A DNA stretch of 9,862 nt from Planctomycetota bacterium (GCA_029243845.1 JAQWRF010000153.1:1-9862); one strand, 5' to 3'; numbered from the stretch's first letter, positions 1 through 6,577 are shown. Program-made: numbers and translations. Notes: a model not told the origin generated them from the sequence alone.

Positions 1-768
1 GTCAGCCAATTTAACCCGGCCATCAGAAGAGAACATTAAGTTCTCGGGTTTGATGTCGCGGTGTACCAAGCCATTGCTGGCAGCGTACTGCAAAGCTTCT
101 GAAACCTGGCAAATGACGTCGATTGCTTGCGCTTCACTGAAAGCACCGAAGCGCTCTAAATGAGCTTCAGCATCGCCGCCATCGACGATTTCCATGCCAA
201 AGAAGTAGGCGCCATTCTCTTCTCCTACGGAGTAGACTTGAACCAGATTGGGGTGCGACATGCGCCCGGCAGCAATGGCTTCACGCTTAAAAGCTTCGAT
301 GGTGTCAGCGCCTTGCTGTGTGGACTTCTGGTTGAGAACCTTGAGTGCAACCTCGCGCTGCAAGTCAAGTTGTAGTGCGCGGTAAACGATGCCAACGCCA
401 CCATGGCCTAAGCGTTCTATAATTTGATGACCACCAATAACCGTGCCTACTAAGGGATCGTTGATAGCAACAGCTGCGTCAATAATGATTTCAATCTCGC
501 AATCGTCGCCAACAAGAGTGACACCGCGTTTCGCCGAAACTTCGATTTGCTCAGTACTCTCTCCGTCGAGCAGTACGCTACATTCACCACAAGCTGTAAT
601 GGCATACAAGCCGTTATCTTGCAAGCTAATGCTGACACCATTGCGTGCGGGAGCCGATACCGCAAGTCGGTCGAGGCCGCCGCCGGTTAATAATAAATGC
701 AAACTGCCATCCGGAAACTTGAAAGCTCCTGATGACGTTTCACTTTTCCAAACTAGCTTGGCCGACAT
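1..768 (-). CDS. Serine/threonine protein kinase, Hanks type (C-terminal part outside window)
   Basis: Phosphorylates Ser/Thr residues of target proteins; the target is unknown. The 256 visible residues read without a stop from ATG at 768 to the window edge. Residues 110-256 are the start of a PknB-like kinase domain: glycine-rich loop LGHGGVGIVYRA (120-131), ATP-anchoring Lys143 in VALKVL, probable helix-C Glu163, catalytic loop VHRDIKPEN (235-243, Asp238 as base), and Asp256 at the very edge, which should be the Asp of the DFG motif. All visible catalytic residues are intact. Residues 1-108 are strand-rich with no transmembrane segment; the stretch around 50-95 loosely recalls the second half of an FHA fold, but the GR/SRRHA-type phosphothreonine-binding residues are absent. 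It starts 9 bases after the yggS stop with no clear Shine-Dalgarno, so it probably shares that transcript. The kinase assignment is firm; the N-terminal domain is unidentified. Confidence 0.93.
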   Translation of the reverse strand, partial: MSAKLVWKSETSSGAFKFPDGSLHLLLTGGGLDRLAVSAPARNGVSISLQDNGLYAITACGECSVLLDGESTEQIEVSAKRGVTLVGDDCEIEIIIDAAVAINDPLVGTVIGGHQIIERLGHGGVGIVYRALQLDLQREVALKVLNQKSTQQGADTIEAFKREAIAAGRMSHPNLVQVYSVGEENGAYFFGMEIVDGGDAEAHLERFGAFSEAQAIDVICQVSEALQYAASNGLVHRDIKPENLMFSSDGRVKLAD

Positions 769-777
769 AACGGTATT

Positions 778-1458
778 TTAACCGATGACAGGGAAAATAG
801 CGCGCCCGACACGGACAAGATTAGCGCCTTCGGAAATTGCTATTTCAAAATCACCACTCATGCCCATAGAGAGGATGGCGTCATCCTTAATAAACCGCTG
901 CTTCTGTAGGGACTCGAAGCATTCGCGTACGGCAGCAAAATCGCTATGCAGTTGCGTGTCATTGGCATCGGCCACGGCAAGATTCATTACACCAGCCAAT
1001 TGAATGTGTTCTAATTCGGCAATTTCATCGCAAAACGCGTCAACTTGTTCAAGACTCAGTCCATTTCGGCCATCTGAGTGGATATTAACCTGCAAGAGCA
1101 CACTCAAATTCCGGCCATTTTCAGCTAGCACGCGCTCGATGCGCTGGGCTGTTTTAATGTCAGCGAGTGCCTGATATAAATTGCAAGCAGCTACGCCTCG
1201 TAGAACTTTTTTGCCTTGTAAAGGCCCAAGCAGGTGCCATTCGGCGTCTGGTAGCACTAAGCGGTGTTCTTCTAGCGCCTGAACTCGATTATGCCCAAAC
1301 AATCGATGTCCGGCGGAATAGGCCTCTCTTAAATCATTAGCTGTTGCCGTTTTAGCGACAGCGACCAACGAGACCGCCTCTGCTGGGCGTGAGCTACGTT
1401 GAGCAGCGCTGGCGATACGCTGTTTCACAATGTTTAGGTTGTCGGAGACGGTAGGCAT
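778..1458 (-). CDS. yggS: YggS/PROSC family pyridoxal phosphate-binding protein
   Basis: Cytoplasmic PLP-binding protein of the alanine-racemase-like TIM-barrel fold. The family buffers PLP and affects amino-acid and keto-acid balance, with no known catalytic activity. The 226-residue product matches the usual family length. Lys36 in LVAVAKT is the expected Schiff-base lysine, at the same position as in E. coli YggS. WHLLGPLQGKKV (74-85) matches the family WHFIGxLQxNK motif, and SMGMSGDFEIAI (197-208) plus VRVGRAIFP (215-223) match the phosphate-binding end. ATG at 1458 is chosen because its N-terminus aligns with the family; a GTG at 1485 would add nine residues and lies upstream of the likely transcription start. 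Oddity: the usual FGEN motif reads FGHN (54-57). The gene is divergent from ald and followed 9 bases later by the kinase gene. Confidence 0.92.
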   Translation of the reverse strand: MPTVSDNLNIVKQRIASAAQRSSRPAEAVSLVAVAKTATANDLREAYSAGHRLFGHNRVQALEEHRLVLPDAEWHLLGPLQGKKVLRGVAACNLYQALADIKTAQRIERVLAENGRNLSVLLQVNIHSDGRNGLSLEQVDAFCDEIAELEHIQLAGVMNLAVADANDTQLHSDFAAVRECFESLQKQRFIKDDAILSMGMSGDFEIAISEGANLVRVGRAIFPVIG

Positions 1459-1467
1459 GACTAAAAT
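1439..1467 (+). promoter_or_regulatory. Candidate sigma-70 promoter for ald
   Basis: TTGTCG at 1439-1444 (4 of 6 to TTGACA), a 17-base spacer, then TAAAAT at 1462-1467 (5 of 6 to TATAAT). Transcription would start near 1474, giving a leader of about 15 bases before the ald ATG. The box lies within the 5' end of yggS on the other strand. It is a visual match only. Confidence 0.42.
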
Positions 1468-1476
1468 TCTCGCCCT

Positions 1477-1480
1477 AGGA
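1477..1480 (+). promoter_or_regulatory. Ribosome binding site of ald
   Basis: AGGA ends 8 bases before the ATG at 1489, which is normal spacing. It supports that start codon. Confidence 0.6.
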
Positions 1481-1488
1481 TACACATC

Positions 1489-1517
1489 ATGATAGTCGGA
1501 GTCCCAAAAGAAATCAA
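1489..1517 (-). promoter_or_regulatory. Candidate sigma-70 promoter for yggS and the kinase
   Basis: Read on the minus strand: TTGATT (1517-1512, 4 of 6), a 17-base spacer, then TATCAT (1494-1489, 5 of 6). The start of transcription would be near 1482, about 24 bases before the yggS ATG at 1458. The -10 box sits on the first two codons of ald. Visual match only. Confidence 0.42.
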
Positions 1518-2604
1518 AGTACTTGAGTCGCGTGTTGCACTTACCCCAGGTGGTGCAACAGTATTATGCGGTCAGGGTCATCACGTGTCTGTAGAAACCT
1601 TAGCCGGGGATGGCTCTGGTTTTAGCGATCAGCAATACATTGACGCCGGCGCAACAATTTTGTCGTCCGCGGCTGAGGTCTGGGCGCAAGCTGACATGAT
1701 TTTAAAGGTTAAAGAGCCGCAGCCCAACGAGGTGGCAATGGCGCGTAAAGGGCAAACTATTTTCACTTACTTTCACCTTGCTGCCGACCGAGAGCTAACG
1801 GTGAGCTTACTAGAAGCAGGCTCACATTGTTTCGCCTACGAAACTCTCGAGCTGAACGGTACCTTGCCACTGCTTACCCCGATGTCGGAAGTGGCAGGGC
1901 GCATGTCTGTACAGGAAGGTGCCAAAGCACTTCAAGCTCCTGAAGGCGGTCGCGGGGTTTTGTTGGGCGGCTTACCTGGCGTAGCGCCTGCACAAGTAAC
2001 TGTTCTTGGCGGTGGCGTAGTAGGCACCCAAGCAGCTTATATGGCCGCAGGTCTTGGTGCGAATGTGACTATTCTAGACCTCAGCCTAGATCGCATGCGC
2101 TACTTGGAAGATGTCATGCCGGCTAATGTGACTACCGTCTATTCGAGCCCGCAAGCCATTAAAGCTTTACTCCCGACAACCGATTTATTGATTGGCGCAG
2201 TACTTATCCCTGGGGCGAAAGCTCCGAGGTTAGTTTCTCGCGAAGACTTAAAAATAATGCAAAATGGCGCCGTCATCGTTGACGTAGCTGTTGACCAAGG
2301 TGGATGTATCGAGACATGTACTCCAACGACGCACGCGGAGCCGACTTTCGTGATTGAAGGTGTGGTGCATTATTGTGTGGCTAACATGCCAGGCGCAGTT
2401 CCTCGCACCTCTACTTTTGGCCTGACTAATGCAACTTTGCCTTATGTCTGCAAGCTAGCGCGCATGGGCGCCAAAGAAGCTCTAGGCGATGAACAGCTAC
2501 GTTCGGCCGCAAATATTATCGATGGTAAATTATGCTACCAAGCAGTGGCTGATGCCTTCGGCTTAGATAATCATAGCGCTTCTGATTTGGCTCAAGCTCT
2601 GTAA
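1489..2604 (+). CDS. ald: Alanine dehydrogenase (NAD-dependent)
   Basis: Catalyses reversible oxidative deamination of L-alanine to pyruvate and ammonia with NAD (EC 1.4.1.1), in the cytoplasm. The 371 residues are full family length and open with the typical MIVGVPKEIK. The substrate and catalytic residues known from bacterial Ald enzymes are all in place: Arg15, Lys75 (VKEPQ) and His96 (YFHLA), plus Asp269 in VDVAVDQGG. The NAD-binding Rossmann loop is VLGGGVVGT (172-180), with Asp197 at the end of the next strand positioned to hold the adenosine ribose. The C-terminal part carries the signature NMPGAVPRTST (299-309). AGGA 8 bases upstream supports the ATG. It could supply pyruvate and ammonia from alanine, or make alanine for the cell wall; direction cannot be told from sequence. 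The stop overlaps the uppP start by one base. Confidence 0.97.
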   Translation: MIVGVPKEIKVLESRVALTPGGATVLCGQGHHVSVETLAGDGSGFSDQQYIDAGATILSSAAEVWAQADMILKVKEPQPNEVAMARKGQTIFTYFHLAADRELTVSLLEAGSHCFAYETLELNGTLPLLTPMSEVAGRMSVQEGAKALQAPEGGRGVLLGGLPGVAPAQVTVLGGGVVGTQAAYMAAGLGANVTILDLSLDRMRYLEDVMPANVTTVYSSPQAIKALLPTTDLLIGAVLIPGAKAPRLVSREDLKIMQNGAVIVDVAVDQGGCIETCTPTTHAEPTFVIEGVVHYCVANMPGAVPRTSTFGLTNATLPYVCKLARMGAKEALGDEQLRSAANIIDGKLCYQAVADAFGLDNHSASDLAQAL

Positions 2605-3425
2605 TGTCGCCACTACTGCTACTCCTAGTATTAGCGGTCATCCAGGGCCTTGCCGAGTTCTTGCCGATATCTTCGTCGGGCCATCTAGTGCTTGCAGGCC
2701 AACTACTCCCTGGTGGAGAGAAATTACCTGACGGGGTAGGCGTTGAAATACTGTTGCACCTAGGCACTTTGTTTGCCGTGTTTATTCATTACCGTACGCG
2801 TATCGCACGACTGGTTACAAATTTGTTGTCGAAGTCGTTGGCTGGCAGTGAGCAGCGTGATTATTTATTTAAACTCATCATTGCAACTATTCCAGCAGTG
2901 CTTGCCGGCTTGTTCATCTTCGACACCGCCAGCCCTTTCTTTAAAAGCACCGATGTGGTCGCGTGCGGATTGATATTTACTTCATTGGTTTTACTCAGTT
3001 CAAAATTAATTCGTGAACCGGGTTCTCTTGTAACGGCAGATGCCGAACAGCCAATCAGTCTCTCTAAAGCCATCCTTATTGGAATTGCTCAAGCAATAGC
3101 AATTCTGCCAGGTATATCACGCAGTGGCTCGACTATCGTCATGGCGCGGCACTTAAAAATAAATGCGCAGCAAGCTGAAGACTTTAGTTTCTTGATGGCC
3201 ATTCCTGTAATCATTGGCGCGGCAGTTCATAAACTACCTCAGCTAGATTTAGAAAAAGGCCTGGGCTTGTCAGCGATAGAAATCAGTGTGGCTTTGCTGC
3301 TGAGCTGTGTTGTGGGGCTAATAGCCTTGCACGTACTGCACCGTGTTCTTCAAAAGCGCAGGCTGCACCTTTTTGCGCCGTACTGTTTAGCGGTTGCGAT
3401 TATCGTACTGCTAACCACGCATTAA
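2604..3425 (+). CDS. uppP: Undecaprenyl-diphosphatase (BacA/UppP type)
   Basis: Integral inner-membrane enzyme that dephosphorylates undecaprenyl diphosphate to the monophosphate, the lipid carrier for peptidoglycan and surface polysaccharides; overproduction gives bacitracin resistance in known cases (EC 3.6.1.27). The 273 residues match the family. The first conserved block QGLAEFLPISSSGH (14-27) contains the (E/Q)xxxE pair as Gln14/Glu18 and the conserved His27. The second, LPGISRSGSTI (168-178), carries catalytic Arg173. Between and after them are multiple hydrophobic spans, for example around 91-107, 118-134, 153-168, 195-207, 224-243 and 257-271. The ATG overlaps the ald stop as TAATG and has no visible Shine-Dalgarno, so it is probably translated by coupling to ald. 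Its stop abuts the stop of the convergent amidase gene. Confidence 0.96.
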   Translation: MSPLLLLLVLAVIQGLAEFLPISSSGHLVLAGQLLPGGEKLPDGVGVEILLHLGTLFAVFIHYRTRIARLVTNLLSKSLAGSEQRDYLFKLIIATIPAVLAGLFIFDTASPFFKSTDVVACGLIFTSLVLLSSKLIREPGSLVTADAEQPISLSKAILIGIAQAIAILPGISRSGSTIVMARHLKINAQQAEDFSFLMAIPVIIGAAVHKLPQLDLEKGLGLSAIEISVALLLSCVVGLIALHVLHRVLQKRRLHLFAPYCLAVAIIVLLTTH

Positions 3426-4511
3426 CTAAGACTGGGTGCGACGGTAACCCGCGACCCAACGGCTCAACACCGGGCCAGGGCATTCGGTGTTCTTGAGTTC
3501 TTTGTGCCCATAAACATTACTGCTCTTGATCGAATACTCTTGACGCAGTTGGTCCACCAATCCCGTCAAAGCATCGAGCTGTGCGGGCAACAGAGCCTGA
3601 GCGACAGCGTAATCGGTGCCGCGCGATGGCTGGGCGACAAAATTCCCTAGCAAGCAAATCCCGATGTTTCCGATGTTATTAGTACCAGACGCATGTGCAC
3701 CCTGAGCATCAAGCGAGCGTCCGGCAATGACGTTTCCAGCGCGGTCTATTAAGAAGTGATAACCAATGTCGGCCCAACCACTCGGTGAACGTTCGTTCAT
3801 ATGCTGATTTTGAATGTTCTTGACTTCAGCACAGGCCGCTACTTTTGACAAAGATGAGAACGGCTCGGCAGTGTGGTGCACTGTGATGCGGAATGGCGCA
3901 GTCATTTTATCCCAATTCGACCTCATGCCTGCGGCGCGCCATTCGCCACGATTGATATCGACGTGAATAGCTCCGGCGCTAGCGCTGACACCACGTGGTG
4001 CCTTGAGGTTTGCTGAAACTAGATATACGTTCATTCGCTCTGCGACGGCACTACTTGCAAAGGCAGTTGTTTCACCACTGAATGCAGACATCAAATAGCT
4101 GGCTTCGGCTTTGCTGGCTGCGTCGAGGTGGGTAAGTGATTTCTCTAGGTGGCCGAGCCCAAGGCTTGGCTGAGAGCTTAAGAAGTAACTGAGTCCGATT
4201 CCTTTCTCAGCGCGAGCAATTTCTGATGCAGAAAGTTCGCCGCGCAGAGCCTGATAGAAGGTAATGCGAGCCTCATTGGCTTGCTTGGCCTCAATTTGTA
4301 GTTCACCAATCATCAAATACGCCTCGCTGCGATCAGCTGAAGTCATTGAAGGGATTTTGCTTTGCCAGTACTCTATTTTTTGCGTCAAAGTAAAGTCGGC
4401 TGATGGTGAAGCAACAGGCGGGGCTAGGCCCACTTCGGGTTTCTTATGAGTGACGGGGGTAGCACAAGAGACGACAAGTAAAAGGCAGGATGTAGCAAGG
4501 GGAAAGCGCAT
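3426..4511 (-). CDS. Predicted lipoprotein with N-acetylmuramoyl-L-alanine amidase (Amidase_2) domain
   Basis: Zinc amidase of the AmpD/T7 lysozyme/PGRP fold, expected to cut the MurNAc-L-Ala bond of peptidoglycan. The 361 residues start with a short lipoprotein signal, lipobox LVVSC with Cys16 (residues 12-16). A Pro/Lys-rich linker follows, then a helical region (about 40-150) that looks TPR- or SEL1-like. The catalytic domain spans about 200-360: VHHTA (211-215, zinc ligand His212), IGYHF (249-253, Tyr251 matching T7 lysozyme Tyr46), GAHASGTNNIGNIGICLLG (271-289), YGHKE (334-338, zinc ligand His336) and TECPG (342-346, zinc ligand Cys344). The residue equivalent to T7 lysozyme Lys128 is Thr342. 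ATG at 4511 is preferred over an upstream GTG at 4535 because it places the signal peptide at the N-terminus; its Shine-Dalgarno is weak. It is a single-gene unit, divergent from tmk with 60 bases between, and likely anchored to a membrane facing the periplasm. Confidence 0.88.
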   Translation of the reverse strand: MRFPLATSCLLLVVSCATPVTHKKPEVGLAPPVASPSADFTLTQKIEYWQSKIPSMTSADRSEAYLMIGELQIEAKQANEARITFYQALRGELSASEIARAEKGIGLSYFLSSQPSLGLGHLEKSLTHLDAASKAEASYLMSAFSGETTAFASSAVAERMNVYLVSANLKAPRGVSASAGAIHVDINRGEWRAAGMRSNWDKMTAPFRITVHHTAEPFSSLSKVAACAEVKNIQNQHMNERSPSGWADIGYHFLIDRAGNVIAGRSLDAQGAHASGTNNIGNIGICLLGNFVAQPSRGTDYAVAQALLPAQLDALTGLVDQLRQEYSIKSSNVYGHKELKNTECPGPVLSRWVAGYRRTQS

Positions 4512-4571
4512 TACATAAGAGTAACCAAAATACACTATCGATTTCTAGTAAGGAATGAGTAACATAATGGC

Positions 4572-5198
4572 ATGACAGCGAAGTTCTGGGTGTTCGAAGG
4601 TATGGATGGCGCGGGTAAGAGTACCCAGGCTGGGCTATTATTCGACAAATTGGCATCTGAAGGGCGTAATCCTATTCATGTGCGCGAACCGGGTACCACG
4701 ACACTCGGAGAATCTTTGCGTAATATGCTGCTCGACGCTAGCCGTGAAGACTGGCATCAACGCTCTGAGGCACTACTCTTCTTTGCTGCACGTAACGAGT
4801 TGCTGCGTCAGCAGATAGCTCCGGCGCTCGCCGCTGGCAGCGACGTCATTTGCGACCGTTTTACGCCATCCACTTTCGCCTATCAGGCTAAAGACAATAG
4901 CGATTTTGACTTTATTGCGGGCATCCATCGCTTGGTCGTTGAAGATATCGCGCAGCCCGACGGCGTAATCATCTTCGATTGCGAGCCAGAAACGAGCTAT
5001 CAAAGGGTCGGCGAAGGTGAAGCGCCCGATGGCTTTGAAAACCGTGGTATCGATTTTCAACGTAAAGTGCGCCGTAACTACCAACAGTTTTACGCGCGAT
5101 TCCCTGAGATCACTTTAGTTGTCGATTGCGAACAACGTTCCATCGAGGATATCCACCAGCAAGTTGCAGGGTGGGTCGAGAGCAGACGCGATGATTGA
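4572..5198 (+). CDS. tmk: Thymidylate kinase (dTMP kinase)
   Basis: Phosphorylates dTMP to dTDP with ATP, the essential step before dTTP (EC 2.7.4.9), in the cytoplasm. The 208-residue product is standard length. Motifs: P-loop EGMDGAGKST (9-18), dTMP-binding REPG (38-41) in REPGTTTLGESLR (38-50), DRF at 95-97 (family DR[YFH]), and a LID-region pattern ending in FQRKVRRNY (162-170). The REPG segment departs slightly from the usual REPGGTxxGE. An in-frame TAA at 4560-4562 blocks any earlier start, so ATG 4572 is required to keep the strand before the P-loop. The only good Shine-Dalgarno, AAGGA at 4550-4554, is 17 bases away, which is unusually far. The gene overlaps holB by 8 bases, the common tmk-holB pairing. 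Confidence 0.96.
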   Translation: MTAKFWVFEGMDGAGKSTQAGLLFDKLASEGRNPIHVREPGTTTLGESLRNMLLDASREDWHQRSEALLFFAARNELLRQQIAPALAAGSDVICDRFTPSTFAYQAKDNSDFDFIAGIHRLVVEDIAQPDGVIIFDCEPETSYQRVGEGEAPDGFENRGIDFQRKVRRNYQQFYARFPEITLVVDCEQRSIEDIHQQVAGWVESRRDD

Positions 5199-6057
5199 GA
5201 AACTATTCGCTACCGAGATTGAACGCAATCATCTAGCCGACACCTACTTGTTCTTGGGCGGATCACCTACGCGGCTAAAAGATATGGCTTTGAAGTGTGC
5301 ATCGCTGTTGTTGGAATGTAAAGGCGACATCTACAATCATGCCGACTGCACTATTTTTGATCCCACCGAATTTGGTGTTGATGGATTACGCGTCGAACAT
5401 ATTAGTCAGCGTAACGACAAAGTTCAGTCCTTAGAAAAGGCGTTGCGGTATCGACCAGTGGGTTCTGGTTATCGTGCCATTCTTATGTACGATGCCGACA
5501 AGATGACCGTCGATGCGATGGGGGCGTTGCTCAAAACTACCGAAGAGCCGCCTGATAAAACGGTGTTGTTTTTCACGGCTAGCGATTTGTCAGGATTAAC
5601 CCCGGCTTTTATTTCGCGTTGCCGAATTTGGCGCGTGCCGCAAACTTCTGCCGCTGATGCATTACGATTAGCGTCTAGTGCCGGCTTGAGCGATGATCAG
5701 TATGCGCGCTTGTTGCAAGTGTTCGGTAACCGCGATGTCGTGCTTGAACTAGATACGAAGCAACGGCAGCACGTCCTCAAAATTATTGATGATTTCGATT
5801 TATGGATTACCCGCGAGCTGCAAAGCGATAAGTTGGTGAAATTTGCGCAAGGCGCTAAGCATAATGATAAGCGTAGTTCCGGCATGTATGATTTAGCCGT
5901 AGTAAGGTCTTTGTTAGCCAGCGTCGAGATACAAGACGACTTCCTAGTAACTCAGGCGCGTTGTATTGACGCACTAAATGACGGAATTTCGTTGCTGCAA
6001 TCCCAGGTCAACCCTGACGTGGTTTTGAAAAATACTCTAGCGTCGCTGAACGTCTAA
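5191..6057 (+). CDS. holB: DNA polymerase III delta-prime subunit, clamp-loader component
   Basis: Subunit of the clamp loader that opens and loads the sliding beta clamp at replication forks. The 288 residues show the AAA+ delta-prime pattern: YLFLGG (19-24) at the P-loop position, YDADKM (100-105) at the Walker B position, GALLKTTEEPPDKTVLFFTA (111-130), and the SRC motif (142-144) that supplies the arginine finger to gamma/tau. There is no Walker A lysine (LGGSPTRLKD), as expected since delta-prime does not hydrolyse ATP. The four-cysteine zinc module of E. coli-type delta-prime is missing; only scattered Cys36, Cys43 and Cys53 remain. The C-terminal half (150-288) is poorly conserved and helical. 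ATG 5191 is chosen because MIEKLF aligns with the family; a reading extended to 5119 would run 80 bases into tmk. Adjacency to tmk strengthens the assignment. Confidence 0.87.
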   Translation: MIEKLFATEIERNHLADTYLFLGGSPTRLKDMALKCASLLLECKGDIYNHADCTIFDPTEFGVDGLRVEHISQRNDKVQSLEKALRYRPVGSGYRAILMYDADKMTVDAMGALLKTTEEPPDKTVLFFTASDLSGLTPAFISRCRIWRVPQTSAADALRLASSAGLSDDQYARLLQVFGNRDVVLELDTKQRQHVLKIIDDFDLWITRELQSDKLVKFAQGAKHNDKRSSGMYDLAVVRSLLASVEIQDDFLVTQARCIDALNDGISLLQSQVNPDVVLKNTLASLNV

Positions 6058-6091
6058 AATAGCTAGTTGTGGGGCTGTTTGGGTAAGCGAC

Positions 6092-6107
6092 TTACTACAT
6101 GTAGTAA
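6092..6107. promoter_or_regulatory. Perfect 16-bp palindrome, candidate operator
   Basis: TTACTACATGTAGTAA is exactly self-complementary. GCG (6087-6089) and CGC (6110-6112) extend the symmetry outside a two-base mismatch on each side. It lies 75 bases before the ATG at 6182. Such symmetry is typical of binding sites for dimeric repressors. The ACTACA/TGTAGT half-sites recall BlaI/MecI-type operators, but those usually carry two bases between halves. No regulator gene is seen in this window. Confidence 0.45.
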
Positions 6108-6171
6108 TGCGCAAAATAATTGGTTATTTGTGGCAAACGCTATAGGGCATGTCCGATACATAAATCACCTC

Positions 6172-6175
6172 AGGG
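6172..6175 (+). promoter_or_regulatory. Ribosome binding site that decides the start at 6182
   Basis: AGGG lies 6 bases before ATG 6182, good spacing. A TTG two codons earlier (6176) would sit directly against it, so the ATG is preferred. Confidence 0.55.
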
Positions 6176-6181
6176 TTGCTC

Positions 6182-6577
6182 ATGTCTCACAACAAAATCA
6201 AACCACTCCTTCAAGAATTGCGTCGCCACACCGGCTATAGCTTTCCACTAGAGGCGTACATCTTCGTTTTGGAGGCACTGGATTACACAATATATATGCA
6301 AGGCCATACCGGTGGGCCGCTCGCCTCGTCGCATATAACGCCTGATGAGCTTTTAAAGGGCATCCAGCGCTACGCTAATAACGAGTTCGGCTCCATGGCG
6401 TCATTTACCTTTAATTCGTGGGGAGTCACGGAAACTGCTGATTTTGGCACTCTAGTGTTTGACATGTGTGCTGCGGGGCTGTTAAATAAAACAGAGACCG
6501 ATAAGCAGTCCGACTTCGCGAACGGCTTTGATTTTAAACTCGCCTTCACTAGCAACGTTCCTCCGTCACAACTATGA
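6182..6577 (+). CDS. Small conserved protein resembling the Minf_1886 family
   Basis: Function is unknown. The 131-residue protein is soluble, with no signal peptide or membrane segment. From memory it matches the Minf_1886-type family found mainly in Verrucomicrobia, Planctomycetes and relatives: an early FPLEAYIFVLEALDYT block (21-36), then HITPDELLKGIQRYANNEFG (51-70), FNSWGVTETADFGTLVFDM (77-95) and AGLLNKTETDKQSDFANGFD (98-117). The pattern of aromatic and acidic residues and the overall length fit the family. It contains one free cysteine (Cys96) and no recognisable catalytic or metal-binding motif. It heads a tight three-gene unit: its last four bases (ATGA) overlap the start of the AI-2E-family gene, so the two are probably translationally coupled. 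The palindrome upstream may control the unit. The family call needs a profile search; that it is a real gene is well supported. Confidence 0.75.
   Translation: MSHNKIKPLLQELRRHTGYSFPLEAYIFVLEALDYTIYMQGHTGGPLASSHITPDELLKGIQRYANNEFGSMASFTFNSWGVTETADFGTLVFDMCAAGLLNKTETDKQSDFANGFDFKLAFTSNVPPSQL

Larger units (their letters stand above)
6058..6181. promoter_or_regulatory. Intergenic regulatory region upstream of the Minf_1886-like operon
   Basis: This 124-base gap is the longest non-coding stretch. It holds a perfect palindrome (6092-6107), a short inverted repeat GTAAG-CGA-CTTAC (6083-6095) overlapping its left arm, and AGGG before the next gene. A weak -10-like TATAGG at 6141-6146 is preceded by TTGGTT (6120-6125) with a short 15-base spacer, so the promoter itself is uncertain. 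No stem followed by a T-run is present to terminate tmk-holB. Confidence 0.5.

Noticed and set aside
443..781. Plus-strand reading frame of 112 codons opposite the kinase gene
   Set aside because: It is antisense to a clear kinase domain and its N-terminal region, and its product has no recognisable motif.
771..784. CGGT-ATTTTA-ACCG inverted repeat at the yggS-kinase junction
   Set aside because: A four-base stem is expected by chance and is too short for a terminator.
1459..1485. GTG start of yggS at 1485
   Set aside because: The extra nine residues do not match the family, no Shine-Dalgarno precedes it, and the likely transcription start lies downstream of it.
4512..4535. GTG start of the amidase gene at 4535
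   Set aside because: It would put eight residues before a good lipoprotein signal peptide and has no Shine-Dalgarno.
5119..6057. Longer holB start at 5119
   Set aside because: It would add 24 residues encoded within tmk with no family similarity; MIEKLF at 5191 fits the family N-terminus.
6083..6120. Rho-independent terminator after holB
   Set aside because: The inverted repeats are followed by CAAAATAATT, not a T-run, and the stems are AT-rich, so an operator or other regulatory site fits better.
6131..6150. Sigma-54 promoter suggested by TGGC
   Set aside because: No GC element of the TTGCA type occurs at the required distance.
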